Shown in pieces: positions 6,638 through 15,530 of a DNA stretch of 26,893 nt. A program made the translations under genes and the position numbers. The stretch is from Spirochaetota bacterium (lineage in GTDB: Bacteria; Spirochaetota; Spirochaetia; Treponematales; Rectinemataceae). Every line of letters begins with the position of its first letter. Positions within the stretch are counted from its first letter, which is position 1. The notes beneath the pieces are model-generated. The model was not told where the DNA came from. It was given only the letters and a program-made list of their open reading frames with translations, and ran no database searches. The stretch is from contig JAJUJQ010000017.1 of the NCBI GenBank assembly GCA_029265255.1, forward strand, positions 1 through 26,893, read 5' to 3'.

Positions 6638-8770
6638 ATGAAGAAAATAGATTTCATGCTGACCGCATTCAGAGACGGACTTCAGTCCGCCTACGGCGCG
6701 CGGGTCTTCTCGAAAGATTATCTGCCGCTCGTCAAAGCCTGCGCGGAGGCTGGCATTACCCACTTCGAATCTGGAGGAGGAGCGCTCTTTCAATCCTCTT
6801 TTTTCTACTGCAATGAAAATGCCTTCGATGTCATGGACGGCTTTAGGCAGGCGGCAGGCCCTGACGCCACGCTGCAGACGCTCGCAAGGGGCATCAATGT
6901 CGTAGGTCTTGACAGCCAGAGTTCGGACGTCATCAGGCTCCACGCGCAGCTCTTCAAGCGCTACGGCGTCACGACCATCAGAAACTTCGACGCCCTGAAC
7001 GATGTACAGAATCTCATCTTCAGCGGCAAATGCATCGTGGAGGCCGGCCTTCGGCACGAAATCGCCATCACGATGATGGACCTGCCGCCAGGATCCCCTG
7101 CGACCCACACGTCCGAATTCTACCTCGGCGTGCTCAGGCAGGTGCTCGACGCCGACATCCCCTATCACTCGCTGTGCTTCAAAGATGCAACCGGGACTGT
7201 GCGCCCCCGCATGGTGTACGAGACGATAAAGGCCGCCCGCAAACTGCTGGGGCAAGATGCCAGAATCGTATTCCACACGCACGACACGGCGGGGACCGGA
7301 ACTCTGTGCTACATGAGTGCCATCGAGGCAGGAGTCGACCAGGTAGACCTCTCCATGGCCCCGCTTTCGGGAGGAACCTGTCAGCCGGACATCGTGACGC
7401 TCTGGCACGCGCTGCGAGGTTCCGATTATACGCTGGATATCGACATCCACAAGATCATCGTGCTCGAAGAGATGCTGAAGGAGGCTCTAGCGGACTACAT
7501 GCTTCCTCCGGAAGCGACGCGGATCGAACCTCTCATCCCTTTCTTTCCAATGCCGGGAGGGGCTCTCACCGCCAACACCCAGATGCTCCGCGACAACAAG
7601 ATGTTGGACAAATACCCTGAAGTCATCGCTGCAATGGGAGAGGTGGTGGCAAAAGGTGGTTTCGGCACGGCAGTGACACCGGTCAGTCAGTTCTATTTTC
7701 AGCAGGCATACAACAACGTCGTCTATGGGCCATGGAAACGCATCGCCGAAGGATACGGGAAAATGGTGCTCGGATACTTTGGAAAGACACCTCTCCCTCC
7801 CGATCCTGAGGTGCAGCGCATCGCGGAGCAACAGCTGGGACTTGCGCCCACGACCGAAAGTCCACTCTCCCTGAACGACCGCAATCCGACGAAGGGCCTC
7901 GCCGCGGCGGCCGCCATGCTTGAAACGGCGGGCATCGAAAAGACGGACGAAAACCTGTTTATCGCCGCCACGTGCCTCGACAAGGGTATTCTTTTTCTAA
8001 AAGGCAAGGCCGTGCCCCACGTGCGCAAGATATCGGATACTGTGCGGCATGAAGAACCCGAGACCTCTTCCAAACCTGTAGATTCGCTCACCGTCACGCT
8101 CGGCAACAAGGCCTACGCGGTAAAATTCGATAAAAACATGGTGATCGTCAACGGTACCGCCTACGATTTTCAGGTGAAAGAAGGCATCGACGCCGAAGCT
8201 GTGGCAAAAACCGCGACCCTGCCCAAGACGGCCGAATTGCCCGCCGTGAGCGAGACGCATTTTGTTGAGTCCCCTCTTTCGGGGAGAGTGGTGAAGGTTC
8301 AGAAAAAAGCTGGCGACAAAGTTGCCGTCGGAGAGACGGTAGTCATCATCGATTCGATGAACATCGAGGTGCCTCTTAATTCTCCTTATTCCGGCATCAT
8401 CCAGTCGGTATTCGTCCTGCAGGGCGACATGCTTGAAGCAGGGACGGCGCTCTATCGCGTCAATACCATCGCGCATGGGACAGTCGATACTGTGGCGCGG
8501 GCGGCCGAGGCGCTGACCGCCCAACAAAAACTGCCCGGCACCGAAGCGGAGGCGCTTACCCAAATTATCTCGCCGATCGCCGGCCTCGTATTGCGCATCT
8601 ACAAGGAACCGGGCGAAACTATCATCGCAGGAGAATCTCTCCTCGTCATGGAATCGATGAAAATGGAAAGACCAGTGAACAGCGTGGTTTCTGGTACAAT
8701 CGAACGGCTGGCCGTGAAACAGGGCGATCAGATCGAAGCAGGCCAGGTGCTTGCAATCGTGCGCCAATGA
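6638..8770 (+). CDS. oadA: Biotin-dependent decarboxylase alpha subunit (OadA-like) with two biotinyl domains
   Basis: 710-residue carboxyltransferase and biotin carrier. Residues ~5-270 form the HMGL-like barrel with metal ligands in place: Asp13 (FRDGLQS), Lys182 (CFKDATG), His213 and His215 (FHTHDTAGTG). The PYC/OADA conserved region follows, with Thr347 (VTPVSQ). There are two biotinyl domains, about 545-611 and 645-710. The second has the normal ESMKMER with Lys675, 35 residues from the C-terminus as in biotin enzymes. The first has DSMNIEV, with Asn575 where Lys is needed. The barrel departs from the usual OadA/PycB signatures: RDGLQ for RDAHQ, and ESGGGALFQ where the family has a WGGATFD-type motif. 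Oxaloacetate is therefore only the default substrate guess. AGAGGA precedes the ATG. Confidence 0.88.
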   Translation: MKKIDFMLTAFRDGLQSAYGARVFSKDYLPLVKACAEAGITHFESGGGALFQSSFFYCNENAFDVMDGFRQAAGPDATLQTLARGINVVGLDSQSSDVIRLHAQLFKRYGVTTIRNFDALNDVQNLIFSGKCIVEAGLRHEIAITMMDLPPGSPATHTSEFYLGVLRQVLDADIPYHSLCFKDATGTVRPRMVYETIKAARKLLGQDARIVFHTHDTAGTGTLCYMSAIEAGVDQVDLSMAPLSGGTCQPDIVTLWHALRGSDYTLDIDIHKIIVLEEMLKEALADYMLPPEATRIEPLIPFFPMPGGALTANTQMLRDNKMLDKYPEVIAAMGEVVAKGGFGTAVTPVSQFYFQQAYNNVVYGPWKRIAEGYGKMVLGYFGKTPLPPDPEVQRIAEQQLGLAPTTESPLSLNDRNPTKGLAAAAAMLETAGIEKTDENLFIAATCLDKGILFLKGKAVPHVRKISDTVRHEEPETSSKPVDSLTVTLGNKAYAVKFDKNMVIVNGTAYDFQVKEGIDAEAVAKTATLPKTAELPAVSETHFVESPLSGRVVKVQKKAGDKVAVGETVVIIDSMNIEVPLNSPYSGIIQSVFVLQGDMLEAGTALYRVNTIAHGTVDTVARAAEALTAQQKLPGTEAEALTQIISPIAGLVLRIYKEPGETIIAGESLLVMESMKMERPVNSVVSGTIERLAVKQGDQIEAGQVLAIVRQ

Positions 8771-8774
8771 TCTC

Positions 8775-8794
8775 GCTTGAGAGAGCTTGAGAGA
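8775..8794 (+). repeat. 10-bp tandem direct repeat before the small-subunit gene
   Basis: GCTTGAGAGA occurs twice in direct succession (8775-8784, 8785-8794), just after the alpha-subunit stop and just before the GAAGG ribosome site of the 48-codon gene. Probably a slippage duplication of spacer sequence. Confidence 0.85.
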
Positions 8795-8805
8795 GAAGGT
8801 ACACC

Positions 8806-8952
8806 ATGAATCGCTCAGGATTAGGGCTTGCGCTCCTCACGTATGGAATTGCCGCCGTCATCTCCATGTTCACCGCCGCGATCATCGCGTTGATGGTGAA
8901 ATTGATCAAATGGAAAAATAAGCTGGCTTTAAAAAAGCGGCGGAAGGAATAG
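8806..8952 (+). CDS. 48-residue single-helix membrane protein, OadG-related/MmdE-like
   Basis: Short gene reading MNRSGLGLALLTYGIAAVIS and on through a hydrophobic helix (residues ~6-34) to a strongly basic tail ending KKRRKE. AGAAGGT precedes the ATG at the right distance, and the gene is 35 nt after the alpha subunit. Very small subunits of this kind accompany biotin decarboxylase pumps: the epsilon subunit of Veillonella methylmalonyl-CoA decarboxylase, and a family I remember as OadG-related small transporter subunit. The expected role is stabilising the membrane complex. The positive tail predicts N-out, C-in topology. The call rests on position, size and topology. Confidence 0.72.
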   Translation: MNRSGLGLALLTYGIAAVISMFTAAIIALMVKLIKWKNKLALKKRRKE

Positions 8953-9035
8953 AGTGTCCGCGGCAGGGCTCAGGAACGACCTAGAAGCCTCGTCAGCCTG
9001 CGCTTCGTTTGAGACCTCGCGGATGCCTCGGTCAC

Positions 9036-9074
9036 AAAGAAAATGGGATTGCCCTAAATTTGCGGACAATCCCA
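9036..9074 (-). terminator. Predicted intrinsic terminator of leuS
   Basis: Read on the minus strand, an 8-bp stem (TGGGATTG at 9074-9067, CAATCCCA at 9051-9044) with a 15-nt loop is followed at once by TTTTCTTT (complement of 9043-9036). It lies about 105 nt after the leuS stop, in the 227-nt gap between the convergent decarboxylase operon and leuS. A smaller hairpin (TCCCG, 7-nt loop, CGGGA) lies at 9097-9113 without a clear T-tract. I see no gene in this gap. Confidence 0.65.
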
Positions 9075-9179
9075 GCCTCCTTGAACGACACGCCGCTCCC
9101 GGAAAAATCGGGACTAGAAATTTAGCGCGTTATTCGAGAAACTATTTTAGTACTGAATTTGGCCGTTGGCAAGCATTTT

Positions 9180-11609
9180 TTACCGCACCACAAAGCTGAC
9201 GAGCTTGTCCTGGACGGCTATCGCCTTGACGATCTCTTTTCCCGAAAGCCATTCTGGGATCTTCTCCGCACGCTTCGCCATCTCGATGAGCTGTTCTTTA
9301 GGTGCACCTGCGGGCGCAGTGAACTTGCTCCGGACCTTGCCGTTCACCTGCACTACGATCTCCTTCTCTTCGTCGTGGGTGAGTTCTTCGCGGTAGGTGG
9401 GCCAGGAGGCCTTCGAAACCGAGCCTTCGTGACCAAGCTTCTCCCAGAGCTCTTCGCCGAGGTGGGGCGCATAGGGAACCAGGAGGAGCACGAAGGGCTC
9501 CCAGGCTGCGCGCGGGATAGTCTCGAGCTTGGCCAACTCGTTCGAGTAGATCATCATCTGCGAAATGGCCGTATTGAAGTTCAGCGTAGCCGTGTCGTCC
9601 GTCACCTTCTTGATGGTCTTGTGGAGGAGTTTCTCAAGCGCGGGGGCCAAGGGTTCTTCGACGACGGGGCGTTCGGAGATCGCCCATATCCGCTCGAGGA
9701 AGCGTGAAACGCCCACCAGGCCGGCCGTCGACCAAGGCTTAGAAACCTCAAGGGGTCCCATGAACATCTCATAGACGCGCATGGCGTCGGCGCCATAATT
9801 TTCGACGATGTCGTCGGGATTGATGACGTTGCCGCGGCTTTTGGACATTTTTTGATTGTCCTCGCCCAGGATCATGCCCTGGTTCACGAGGCGCATGAAG
9901 GGCTCGTCGGTGTTCACAAGGCCAAGGTCATAGAGGACCTTGTGCCAGAAGCGGCTGTAAAGGAGGTGCAGGACCGCGTGCTCGGCGCCCCCCACGTAGA
10001 GATCGACGGGCATCCAATAGTCGATTTTGGAGCGATCCGCCAACGCGTTGGGGTTCTTGGGGTCGAGGTAGCGCAGGTAGTACCAGCAGGAACCGGCCCA
10101 CTGGGGCATGGTGTTGGTCTCGCGCTTGGCTGGTCCTCCGCAGTGGGGGCAGGTGGTGTTGACCCATTCGGGAATGGCCGCGAGAGGAGATTCGCCCGTG
10201 CCAGTCGGGGTGTAGGATTTCACCTCGGGCAGGGCGAGGGGGAGGCTTTCCTCTGGCAGGGGCACGATGCCGCACCTGTCGCAGTGGACGACAGGAATAG
10301 GCTCGCCCCAGTAACGCTGGCGGCTGAAGAGCCAGTCGCGGAGTTTGTAGTTGACGGTCTTCTTACCGATGCCTCGTTCCTCGAGCCACGCTGTGATGCG
10401 CTGTTTAAACTCGGCAGTGGGCAGTCCATCGAATTGGCCGGAGTTGACGGCGATGCCTTCGCCTTCGAAGCACTCAACAGGCTCGCGGTGGAAGGGGCCG
10501 GGGTCGCCGGGCCTCGCGACTACCTGGATGATAGGCAGCTTGAATTTCTTGGCAAAATCCCAGTCGCGCGCGTCGTGGGCGGGAACGGCCATGATCGCAC
10601 CGGTCCCGTAGGAGATGAGGACATAGTCGCTGATCCATATGGGTATGCGCGCGCCGTTGACGGGATTGATGGCGTAGGCGCCCGTAAAGACGCCGGTCTT
10701 ATCCTTTGCAAGGTCGGTACGCTCCAGGTCGCTCTTGGCTGCAGCCTCTTCGATGTAGGCCTCGACGGCTGCGCGATGCTCCGGGGTGGTTATGTGAGGC
10801 ACAAAGGGATGCTCCGGCGCCAGGACCATGTAGGTCGCGCCGAAGAGCGTGTCGGGGCGCGTCGTGTAAATCTCCAGCGCCTCGTCGTATCCTTCGATTT
10901 TAAAAAACACCGATGCGCCTTCGGATCTACCGATCCAGTTTCGCTGCATGAGCTTTATGGGTTCGGGCCAGTCGAGTTTGTCGAGATCGGCCAAGAGGCG
11001 CTCGGCGTACGCGGTGATCTTGAGCACCCACTGACGGATGCGCTTGCGGACGACTTTTGTCCCGCAGCGATCGCAATGTCCCTCCTTGACCTCCTCGTTG
11101 GCGAGTCCGGTCTTACAGGACGGGCACCAGTTGATGGGCATCTCGGCCTCGTAGGCGAGGCCCTTCTTGAAGAGCTGGAGGAATATCCACTGCGTCCACT
11201 TGTAGTATTCAGGATCGCAGGTGATCACTTCGCGAGACCAATCGTACGAGAAGCCGAGCGATTTGATCTGCGTACGAAACCGATCGATGTTCGCGTAGGT
11301 CGTCACTGCGGGGTGCGTGCCGGTCTGAATTGCATAGTTTTCAGCCGGAAGCCCGAAGGCGTCGAAACCCATGGGATGCAGGACATTGTAGCCGTTCATC
11401 CGCAGGTAGCGGCAGTAGATGTCCGTGGCGGTGTAGCCTTCGGGGTGTCCGACGTGCAGCCCTGCGCCCGAAGGATAGGGAAACATGTCGAGCACATAGC
11501 GACGTTTTTCCTTTGGAAAACGCTCATCTTCGACCGCGCGGAAAGTCTGCTCGTCCTCCCAGCGCTTCTGCCACTTCTTCTCGATGTCCTTGAACGGATA
11601 CTTCGCCAT
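9180..11609 (-). CDS. leuS: Leucyl-tRNA synthetase
   Basis: Class I aminoacyl-tRNA synthetase of 809 residues, the normal bacterial length. It has the HIGH-type motif HVGH at residues 52-55 in [16 protein letters not shown], the KMSKS loop at 587-591 followed by RGNVINPDD, a zinc-ribbon insertion ([13 protein letters not shown], then GHCDRCGTK), a second Cys-rich module (CDRCGIVP and [10 protein letters not shown]), the CP1 editing domain between about 220 and 415, and the C-terminal anticodon-binding region ending [18 protein letters not shown] lies upstream of the ATG. It begins 47 nt after the pgsW stop, so it may be read from the same transcript as gpmA-pgsBCW. Confidence 0.98.
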   Translation of the reverse strand: MAKYPFKDIEKKWQKRWEDEQTFRAVEDERFPKEKRRYVLDMFPYPSGAGLHVGHPEGYTATDIYCRYLRMNGYNVLHPMGFDAFGLPAENYAIQTGTHPAVTTYANIDRFRTQIKSLGFSYDWSREVITCDPEYYKWTQWIFLQLFKKGLAYEAEMPINWCPSCKTGLANEEVKEGHCDRCGTKVVRKRIRQWVLKITAYAERLLADLDKLDWPEPIKLMQRNWIGRSEGASVFFKIEGYDEALEIYTTRPDTLFGATYMVLAPEHPFVPHITTPEHRAAVEAYIEEAAAKSDLERTDLAKDKTGVFTGAYAINPVNGARIPIWISDYVLISYGTGAIMAVPAHDARDWDFAKKFKLPIIQVVARPGDPGPFHREPVECFEGEGIAVNSGQFDGLPTAEFKQRITAWLEERGIGKKTVNYKLRDWLFSRQRYWGEPIPVVHCDRCGIVPLPEESLPLALPEVKSYTPTGTGESPLAAIPEWVNTTCPHCGGPAKRETNTMPQWAGSCWYYLRYLDPKNPNALADRSKIDYWMPVDLYVGGAEHAVLHLLYSRFWHKVLYDLGLVNTDEPFMRLVNQGMILGEDNQKMSKSRGNVINPDDIVENYGADAMRVYEMFMGPLEVSKPWSTAGLVGVSRFLERIWAISERPVVEEPLAPALEKLLHKTIKKVTDDTATLNFNTAISQMMIYSNELAKLETIPRAAWEPFVLLLVPYAPHLGEELWEKLGHEGSVSKASWPTYREELTHDEEKEIVVQVNGKVRSKFTAPAGAPKEQLIEMAKRAEKIPEWLSGKEIVKAIAVQDKLVSFVVR

Positions 11610-11656
11610 GATCTATCTCCCGATGCAATGGTCAAATCTATGTATTGCTATGGATA

Positions 11657-12949
11657 CTATCCAAGAGGCTTTCGGATGGCAAGGGCTGCACCTGCGAGCA
11701 ACAAGCCCAGCACCAACGGCCATTTGGGCCTTTTTCGCGTGTGCGTGACCTCGAAGGGAATCGGCGCCTCAGGATATCCATCCACGGCGATCCCTGTCTG
11801 GAGCGCGAGGCCCTTTATGTTGAGGAAGTGCAGGACAGGAATACCACGCGCAAGGTAGTAGCCGAGGAGTCCATCACCTGCGTCGACAGATGCCCTTTCC
11901 GGGGTGGCTATCGGAGCTGCGCTGAGCTGTTTGGTCGGCTGCGCGCGGCTGTTCCATGCCGGAGGGAGAATGAGGCCGGGCTTGCGCTTAAGAGAGGCCT
12001 GCCCGATACCGATATTGATATCTGCCCCGCCGATGTTCACGAAGGCCCTGACTGGGCCTGCTTTTTCATATACTTCGAGGTGGGACAAAAAAGAGGCTTC
12101 GAAGCTTTCGCCGCCGATGAAGGGCACGTGCAAACTCCTCGCAGTACGGCGCGCGTAGCGGGCGAGATCGTCGCTCGGCTCGAGCCTGTAGAGTGAGGAT
12201 ATGCCCTGGTCGCCATCGGCCCCTGGAGAAATCGCCGCGGGCATGTAGGGCAGCACGCCGGCATCCTTGCAGGCAACCATCATCTCGGCATTGCTCAAGC
12301 CCTCGATGTTCGCGCCGTACTCCGAAGCGCCGATAGACGTGATGACGACCGGCTCGACGCCCGTCTCCGCACAGGCCGAAAGTGCGGCGAGCAGAATGCC
12401 GGGGAAAGACCCCGAAGCGCCGACGGCGATTCTGTCGCCCGGCTTCAGCCCCAGCTCGTGGAAATAACGCACGAAAAGGGCGGCAAAGGCGGTGTTCGTC
12501 GTTGTCCGCTTGGCCACGATGTCGCCGATCGTGGTGGTCAGCATGCTCGTCTCGACGCCGATGAGGCCGGTGCGATAAGGATCAAGAGAGGCATCGATGG
12601 GGATGCCGAGCGATCGCCGTTTCTCCGCGACCGCGCGTTCCGCCCGCGCCATGCGCCGCGCCGCCGCCCGCATCGCTATGGCGGCGGGATGCTCCTCGTT
12701 GCGGGACAATAACTCCGTGGCGCCGAGACAGAGCGCGAGCATGGCAAGCGCGACAAGGACCCGGAACACACCAGGACAGTCTTTGCCCTGCGATGCAGGC
12801 CAGCAAAAAGCGCGAAGGCGAGTTCTCTCAGAATTTTGCTGTCCGAGACCTGATACGCAAGGCCCGACTTCTCTGTCGGAATTGCGCCGATTCCGGCCTG
12901 GTGCACCTGAATTCAACGTCCTGGCATACGGACGAATCGGACTCCGCAT
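11657..12949 (-). CDS. pgsW: Poly-gamma-glutamate system protein, PgsW-type
   Basis: 430 codons. The body (from about residue 61) has one membrane helix (FRVLVALAMLALCLGA) and a large extracytoplasmic domain with the family's landmarks: GIPIDASLDPYRTGLIGVE, then DIVAKRTTTNTAFAALF, VGASGSFPGILLAALSA, ITSIGASEYGAN and AFVNIGGADINIG. A second helix near the C-terminus (WPLVLGLLLAGAALAI) is followed by a short basic end. From memory this family (TIGR04332 type) occurs with CapB/PgsB and CapC/PgsC and may stand in for PgsA. The ATG at 12949 has GAGGGAG 4 nt upstream and follows the pgsC stop by 9 nt. However, the first 60 residues are Arg-rich, lack family resemblance and have unusual codon use. 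A GTG at 12769 (residue 61) is the alternative start, with a poor ribosome site. Confidence 0.82.
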   Translation of the reverse strand: MRSPIRPYARTLNSGAPGRNRRNSDREVGPCVSGLGQQNSERTRLRAFCWPASQGKDCPGVFRVLVALAMLALCLGATELLSRNEEHPAAIAMRAAARRMARAERAVAEKRRSLGIPIDASLDPYRTGLIGVETSMLTTTIGDIVAKRTTTNTAFAALFVRYFHELGLKPGDRIAVGASGSFPGILLAALSACAETGVEPVVITSIGASEYGANIEGLSNAEMMVACKDAGVLPYMPAAISPGADGDQGISSLYRLEPSDDLARYARRTARSLHVPFIGGESFEASFLSHLEVYEKAGPVRAFVNIGGADINIGIGQASLKRKPGLILPPAWNSRAQPTKQLSAAPIATPERASVDAGDGLLGYYLARGIPVLHFLNIKGLALQTGIAVDGYPEAPIPFEVTHTRKRPKWPLVLGLLLAGAALAIRKPLG

Positions 12950-12958
12950 GGTTCTCCC

Positions 12959-13390
12959 TCAGGACACAAAGAGGAGCATGACCGCGCGCGTCGCAAGCGT
13001 TATCACGAGGCTCGCCAGCAGAGTCCTCCAAGGTCCTTGCTTCCATGCATCGTTCGCGATGAGCCCCGGCACCACATAGCCGATGGCCCGCAGATCCGAG
13101 CCTGTCGGCGGCAACCACCGCACGAGCGCGTCCAAAAGCGCTCCTATGCAGATTCCTGCAAGGATGAAGGCCATAAAGCGCCTGCGTCCGAAGAGGATCG
13201 TCACTCGGGAAAGCACTTTTACGGCGAAAAAAGCGAAGGCCGCCGCGGCGTAGGTCATCACGATCCGCAGCGGCTGGTCGACATAGAGCGCGAGGTATCC
13301 GGGCACCACAAGGCCCCCCGTTAGCCAGCCAGTCATCTCGCCAAAGAGAAAGCCGAGGACTATGGAGACAACGATCGAAGTACTCGCCAT
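12959..13390 (-). CDS. pgsC: Poly-gamma-glutamate biosynthesis membrane protein PgsC/CapC
   Basis: 143-residue polytopic membrane protein, close to the usual ~149 of PgsC/CapC. It is the partner that PgsB needs to polymerise glutamate at the membrane. Recognisable segments are FLFGEMTGWLTGGLVVPGYL near the N-terminus, the FGRRRFMAFILAGI stretch in the middle and IGYVVPGLIANDAWKQG in the second half, which match the conserved VPGYLAL and PGLIAND motifs. Its ATG shares one base with the pgsB stop (TAATG), so translation is coupled. Confidence 0.92.
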   Translation of the reverse strand: MASTSIVVSIVLGFLFGEMTGWLTGGLVVPGYLALYVDQPLRIVMTYAAAAFAFFAVKVLSRVTILFGRRRFMAFILAGICIGALLDALVRWLPPTGSDLRAIGYVVPGLIANDAWKQGPWRTLLASLVITLATRAVMLLFVS

Positions 13391-14661
13391 TACACTCTCC
13401 CTAGGAATGTTTTTTCGGTTTCACGCGACGACATCGCGATGAAGGACTCGGTCAGCGCGATCCCTGGCCCTTTGATGTTGCCCGCGCAGAGAATCTCGAT
13501 GCGTACCGGTTCGGCGGCATCAAAGCGGCCGACATTCCGTATTATCTCGAGGAGTGCGCCGGCATCCGTGTCCCGTACCGTCCGGATCACAGGAATGCGC
13601 AACGCGCATTCTTGCTCTGTCTGGAAGCACTTCTTTCGATAATAGCCTCGCACTGTTCGTTCGGCGAGCCTTTCGCTCATGCCGTACACGAGAATCGCGT
13701 TCGCCTCCATCCCCAGCGCGAGCTCGCCGAGCTGAAAGGCGCGCCATGCCCGATCTTCCCTGTGGTTGAAGACGAGCGTGCGGAAGCTCCCTCGCCGTGG
13801 AGGTGCACCGGCGAGCCGCCACAGTTCCAGCGTCGACTGCACCTCGTTCGCCGCAAATGCGTTGACTAGGCGGACAGCGATTCCGCGCCACGCAAACTCT
13901 AGCGACGGACGTACGCCTGGATCGGGCGCCGCGCCATGCATGCCGCGCAGGGCAACCTCGCGAGGGACACCGCACTCTTCGCACACCGCGAGCGCGAGCG
14001 CCATATTCTGCGCGAACAGTGGATATGAAAAGTCCGCGCACATCGACCTTGCCGCATCATCGCTGCAGACGAGGCGGAGCTTCGTCCCTCGCTGCGCCGC
14101 CCTGTGCGCGAAGATGCTCTCGACACACTGGTTCATACCCTCTGAGCCCACAAAGACCAGCCCACCCTCCGGCACAGACTCCGCAAGAGACTCGGCCACC
14201 GAGCTCAGCTCCCTCCCCATCGTGTCCATGTGGTCGAGGCGAACATTGGTGATGACCCCGATCGTAGAGTGTGCGAGCCGGGTTTCAAGCGTCCAGATGG
14301 TCTCAGGCTGAATCGCCATGCACTCCGCGACGATAGCCTGCGCTCTGCCATTATGCGCCTCGCGTACGAACCACCTGTGTTCCATGATCGATACCCGCGC
14401 GTTCGCCGGACCACGCCGTTGGATCGGCTTTTCATGGAGGTCAGGGAAAATGAGCCGCGCCGCCGACCCTGTCGTTTTCGCGTATGTCCGAAGGCCGCCA
14501 GCTGCAAGCCCTGCTGCAATGAGCCGCGTCACCGTAGACTTGCCCCGCGTCCCGTTCACGAGAATACGAATGGGAATCGCCTGGAGGCGCCTGAGGTGCA
14601 CCCAATATTCGACAAATGCCGCGACGGCGAGCGCCGCGCTCACAGCAAGCACAAAGTACAT
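13390..14661 (-). CDS. pgsB: Poly-gamma-glutamate synthase PgsB/CapB
   Basis: 423-residue amide ligase of the Mur-ligase-like superfamily that adds glutamate through its gamma-carboxyl using ATP. An N-terminal membrane helix (residues ~2-20) precedes the P-loop NGTRGKST at 36-43. Then come a TTGSAARLIFPDL segment, the conserved IVAECMAIQPE, and ITNVRLDHMDTMG, all hallmark CapB motifs. The C-terminal part includes VLVFNHREDRAWR-like and CAGNIKGPGIALTE stretches. The frame is open up to 14856 inside gpmA, but those residues are antisense to gpmA. The ATG at 14661 fits the family and has GGGGA upstream; an in-frame GTG sits immediately before it. It follows gpmA by 37 nt and overlaps pgsC by 1 nt. 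Confidence 0.93.
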   Translation of the reverse strand: MYFVLAVSAALAVAAFVEYWVHLRRLQAIPIRILVNGTRGKSTVTRLIAAGLAAGGLRTYAKTTGSAARLIFPDLHEKPIQRRGPANARVSIMEHRWFVREAHNGRAQAIVAECMAIQPETIWTLETRLAHSTIGVITNVRLDHMDTMGRELSSVAESLAESVPEGGLVFVGSEGMNQCVESIFAHRAAQRGTKLRLVCSDDAARSMCADFSYPLFAQNMALALAVCEECGVPREVALRGMHGAAPDPGVRPSLEFAWRGIAVRLVNAFAANEVQSTLELWRLAGAPPRRGSFRTLVFNHREDRAWRAFQLGELALGMEANAILVYGMSERLAERTVRGYYRKKCFQTEQECALRIPVIRTVRDTDAGALLEIIRNVGRFDAAEPVRIEILCAGNIKGPGIALTESFIAMSSRETEKTFLGRV

Positions 14662-14698
14662 CACGTGTCCCCAATCTCCCACGGATTCTTTCCGCATT

Positions 14699-15445
14699 CT
14701 ACTCTGCTTTGCCCTGATTTGCGACGGCATCGGCCGCCGCCCTGACGGCCTTTTCGTCGGCCAGATAATAGTGCCTGACAGCCTTGAGCGCCTCATCGAG
14801 TTCATAGACAAGCGGAATCCCCGTAGGAATGTTGAGATCGACGATGGCCTCATCATCTAAGGCGTCGAGGTATTTCACGAGCGCGCGCAGAGAATTCCCA
14901 TGCGCTGCGATGATAACACGCTTGCCGTTTCTTATGTCGGGAGCGATGGATGTGTGCCACAGGGGCATAAACCTCGCGATCGTATCCTTGAGGCTCTCCG
15001 CAAGAGGCAGCTCGGACGCAGAAAGGCTCGCGTACCGTCTGTCGTTGCCGGGAAAGCGGGGATCGGTCGGGCTGAGTTCGGGCGGCCTTATGTCAAAGCT
15101 ACGCCGCCACAGATGCACCTGCTCCTCGCCGAATTTCCGCGCAGTCTCAGCCTTATTGAGCCCTTGAAGCGCCCCGTAGTGTCGCTCGTTGAGACGCCAC
15201 TCTTTGCGCACGGGAATCCACTGCATGTCCAACTCGTCTAAGAGAAAATTGAGAGTGCGGATCGCGCGCTTCAGCACCGAGGTATACGCGACATCGAAGA
15301 CGAATCCCGCCTCTTTCAGCGCCTTGCCGCACAAAATAGCCTCGCCCACGCCTTTTGCCGACAGGTCCACGTCGGTCCAGCCGGTAAATCGATTCTCCTT
15401 ATTCCATTCGCTCTCTCCGTGTCTCACGAGCACCAGTGTGTACAT
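14699..15445 (-). CDS. gpmA: 2,3-bisphosphoglycerate-dependent phosphoglycerate mutase
   Basis: Glycolytic enzyme interconverting 3- and 2-phosphoglycerate, 248 residues (E. coli GpmA has 250). The phosphohistidine motif [20 protein letters not shown] puts the catalytic His at residue 9. The [15 protein letters not shown] signature and the second catalytic His in [18 protein letters not shown] are present. The frame is open to 15469, but the ATG at 15445 has GGAGGG 8 nt upstream and gives the standard [11 protein letters not shown] start. It is the first gene of the minus-strand run continuing into pgsB, with its own promoter at 15531-15559 and a leader of about 80 nt. Confidence 0.97.
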   Translation of the reverse strand: MYTLVLVRHGESEWNKENRFTGWTDVDLSAKGVGEAILCGKALKEAGFVFDVAYTSVLKRAIRTLNFLLDELDMQWIPVRKEWRLNERHYGALQGLNKAETARKFGEEQVHLWRRSFDIRPPELSPTDPRFPGNDRRYASLSASELPLAESLKDTIARFMPLWHTSIAPDIRNGKRVIIAAHGNSLRALVKYLDALDDEAIVDLNIPTGIPLVYELDEALKAVRHYYLADEKAVRAAADAVANQGKAE

Positions 15446-15530
15446 CGAATTTCCCTCCATGCACCGCATCCGCGATCGCAGAAGCGCATAGGGCGCAGAA
15501 CGCGCCTTTCAGCACTGACGAACCTCGTAA

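Noticed and set aside
8953..9199. Possible small gene in the gap between the decarboxylase operon and leuS
   Set aside because: The ~81-codon frame has no ribosome site, no recognisable features, overlaps the leuS terminator and enters leuS.
9852..11858. 668-codon open frame on the plus strand opposite leuS
   Set aside because: It is antisense to a clear full-length leuS. High GC at third codon positions leaves the complementary frame free of stops, and the product resembles no family.
14662..14856. N-terminal extension of pgsB into gpmA
   Set aside because: The added residues are antisense to the C-terminus of GpmA and have no CapB similarity; the ATG at 14661 with GGGGA upstream fits the family.
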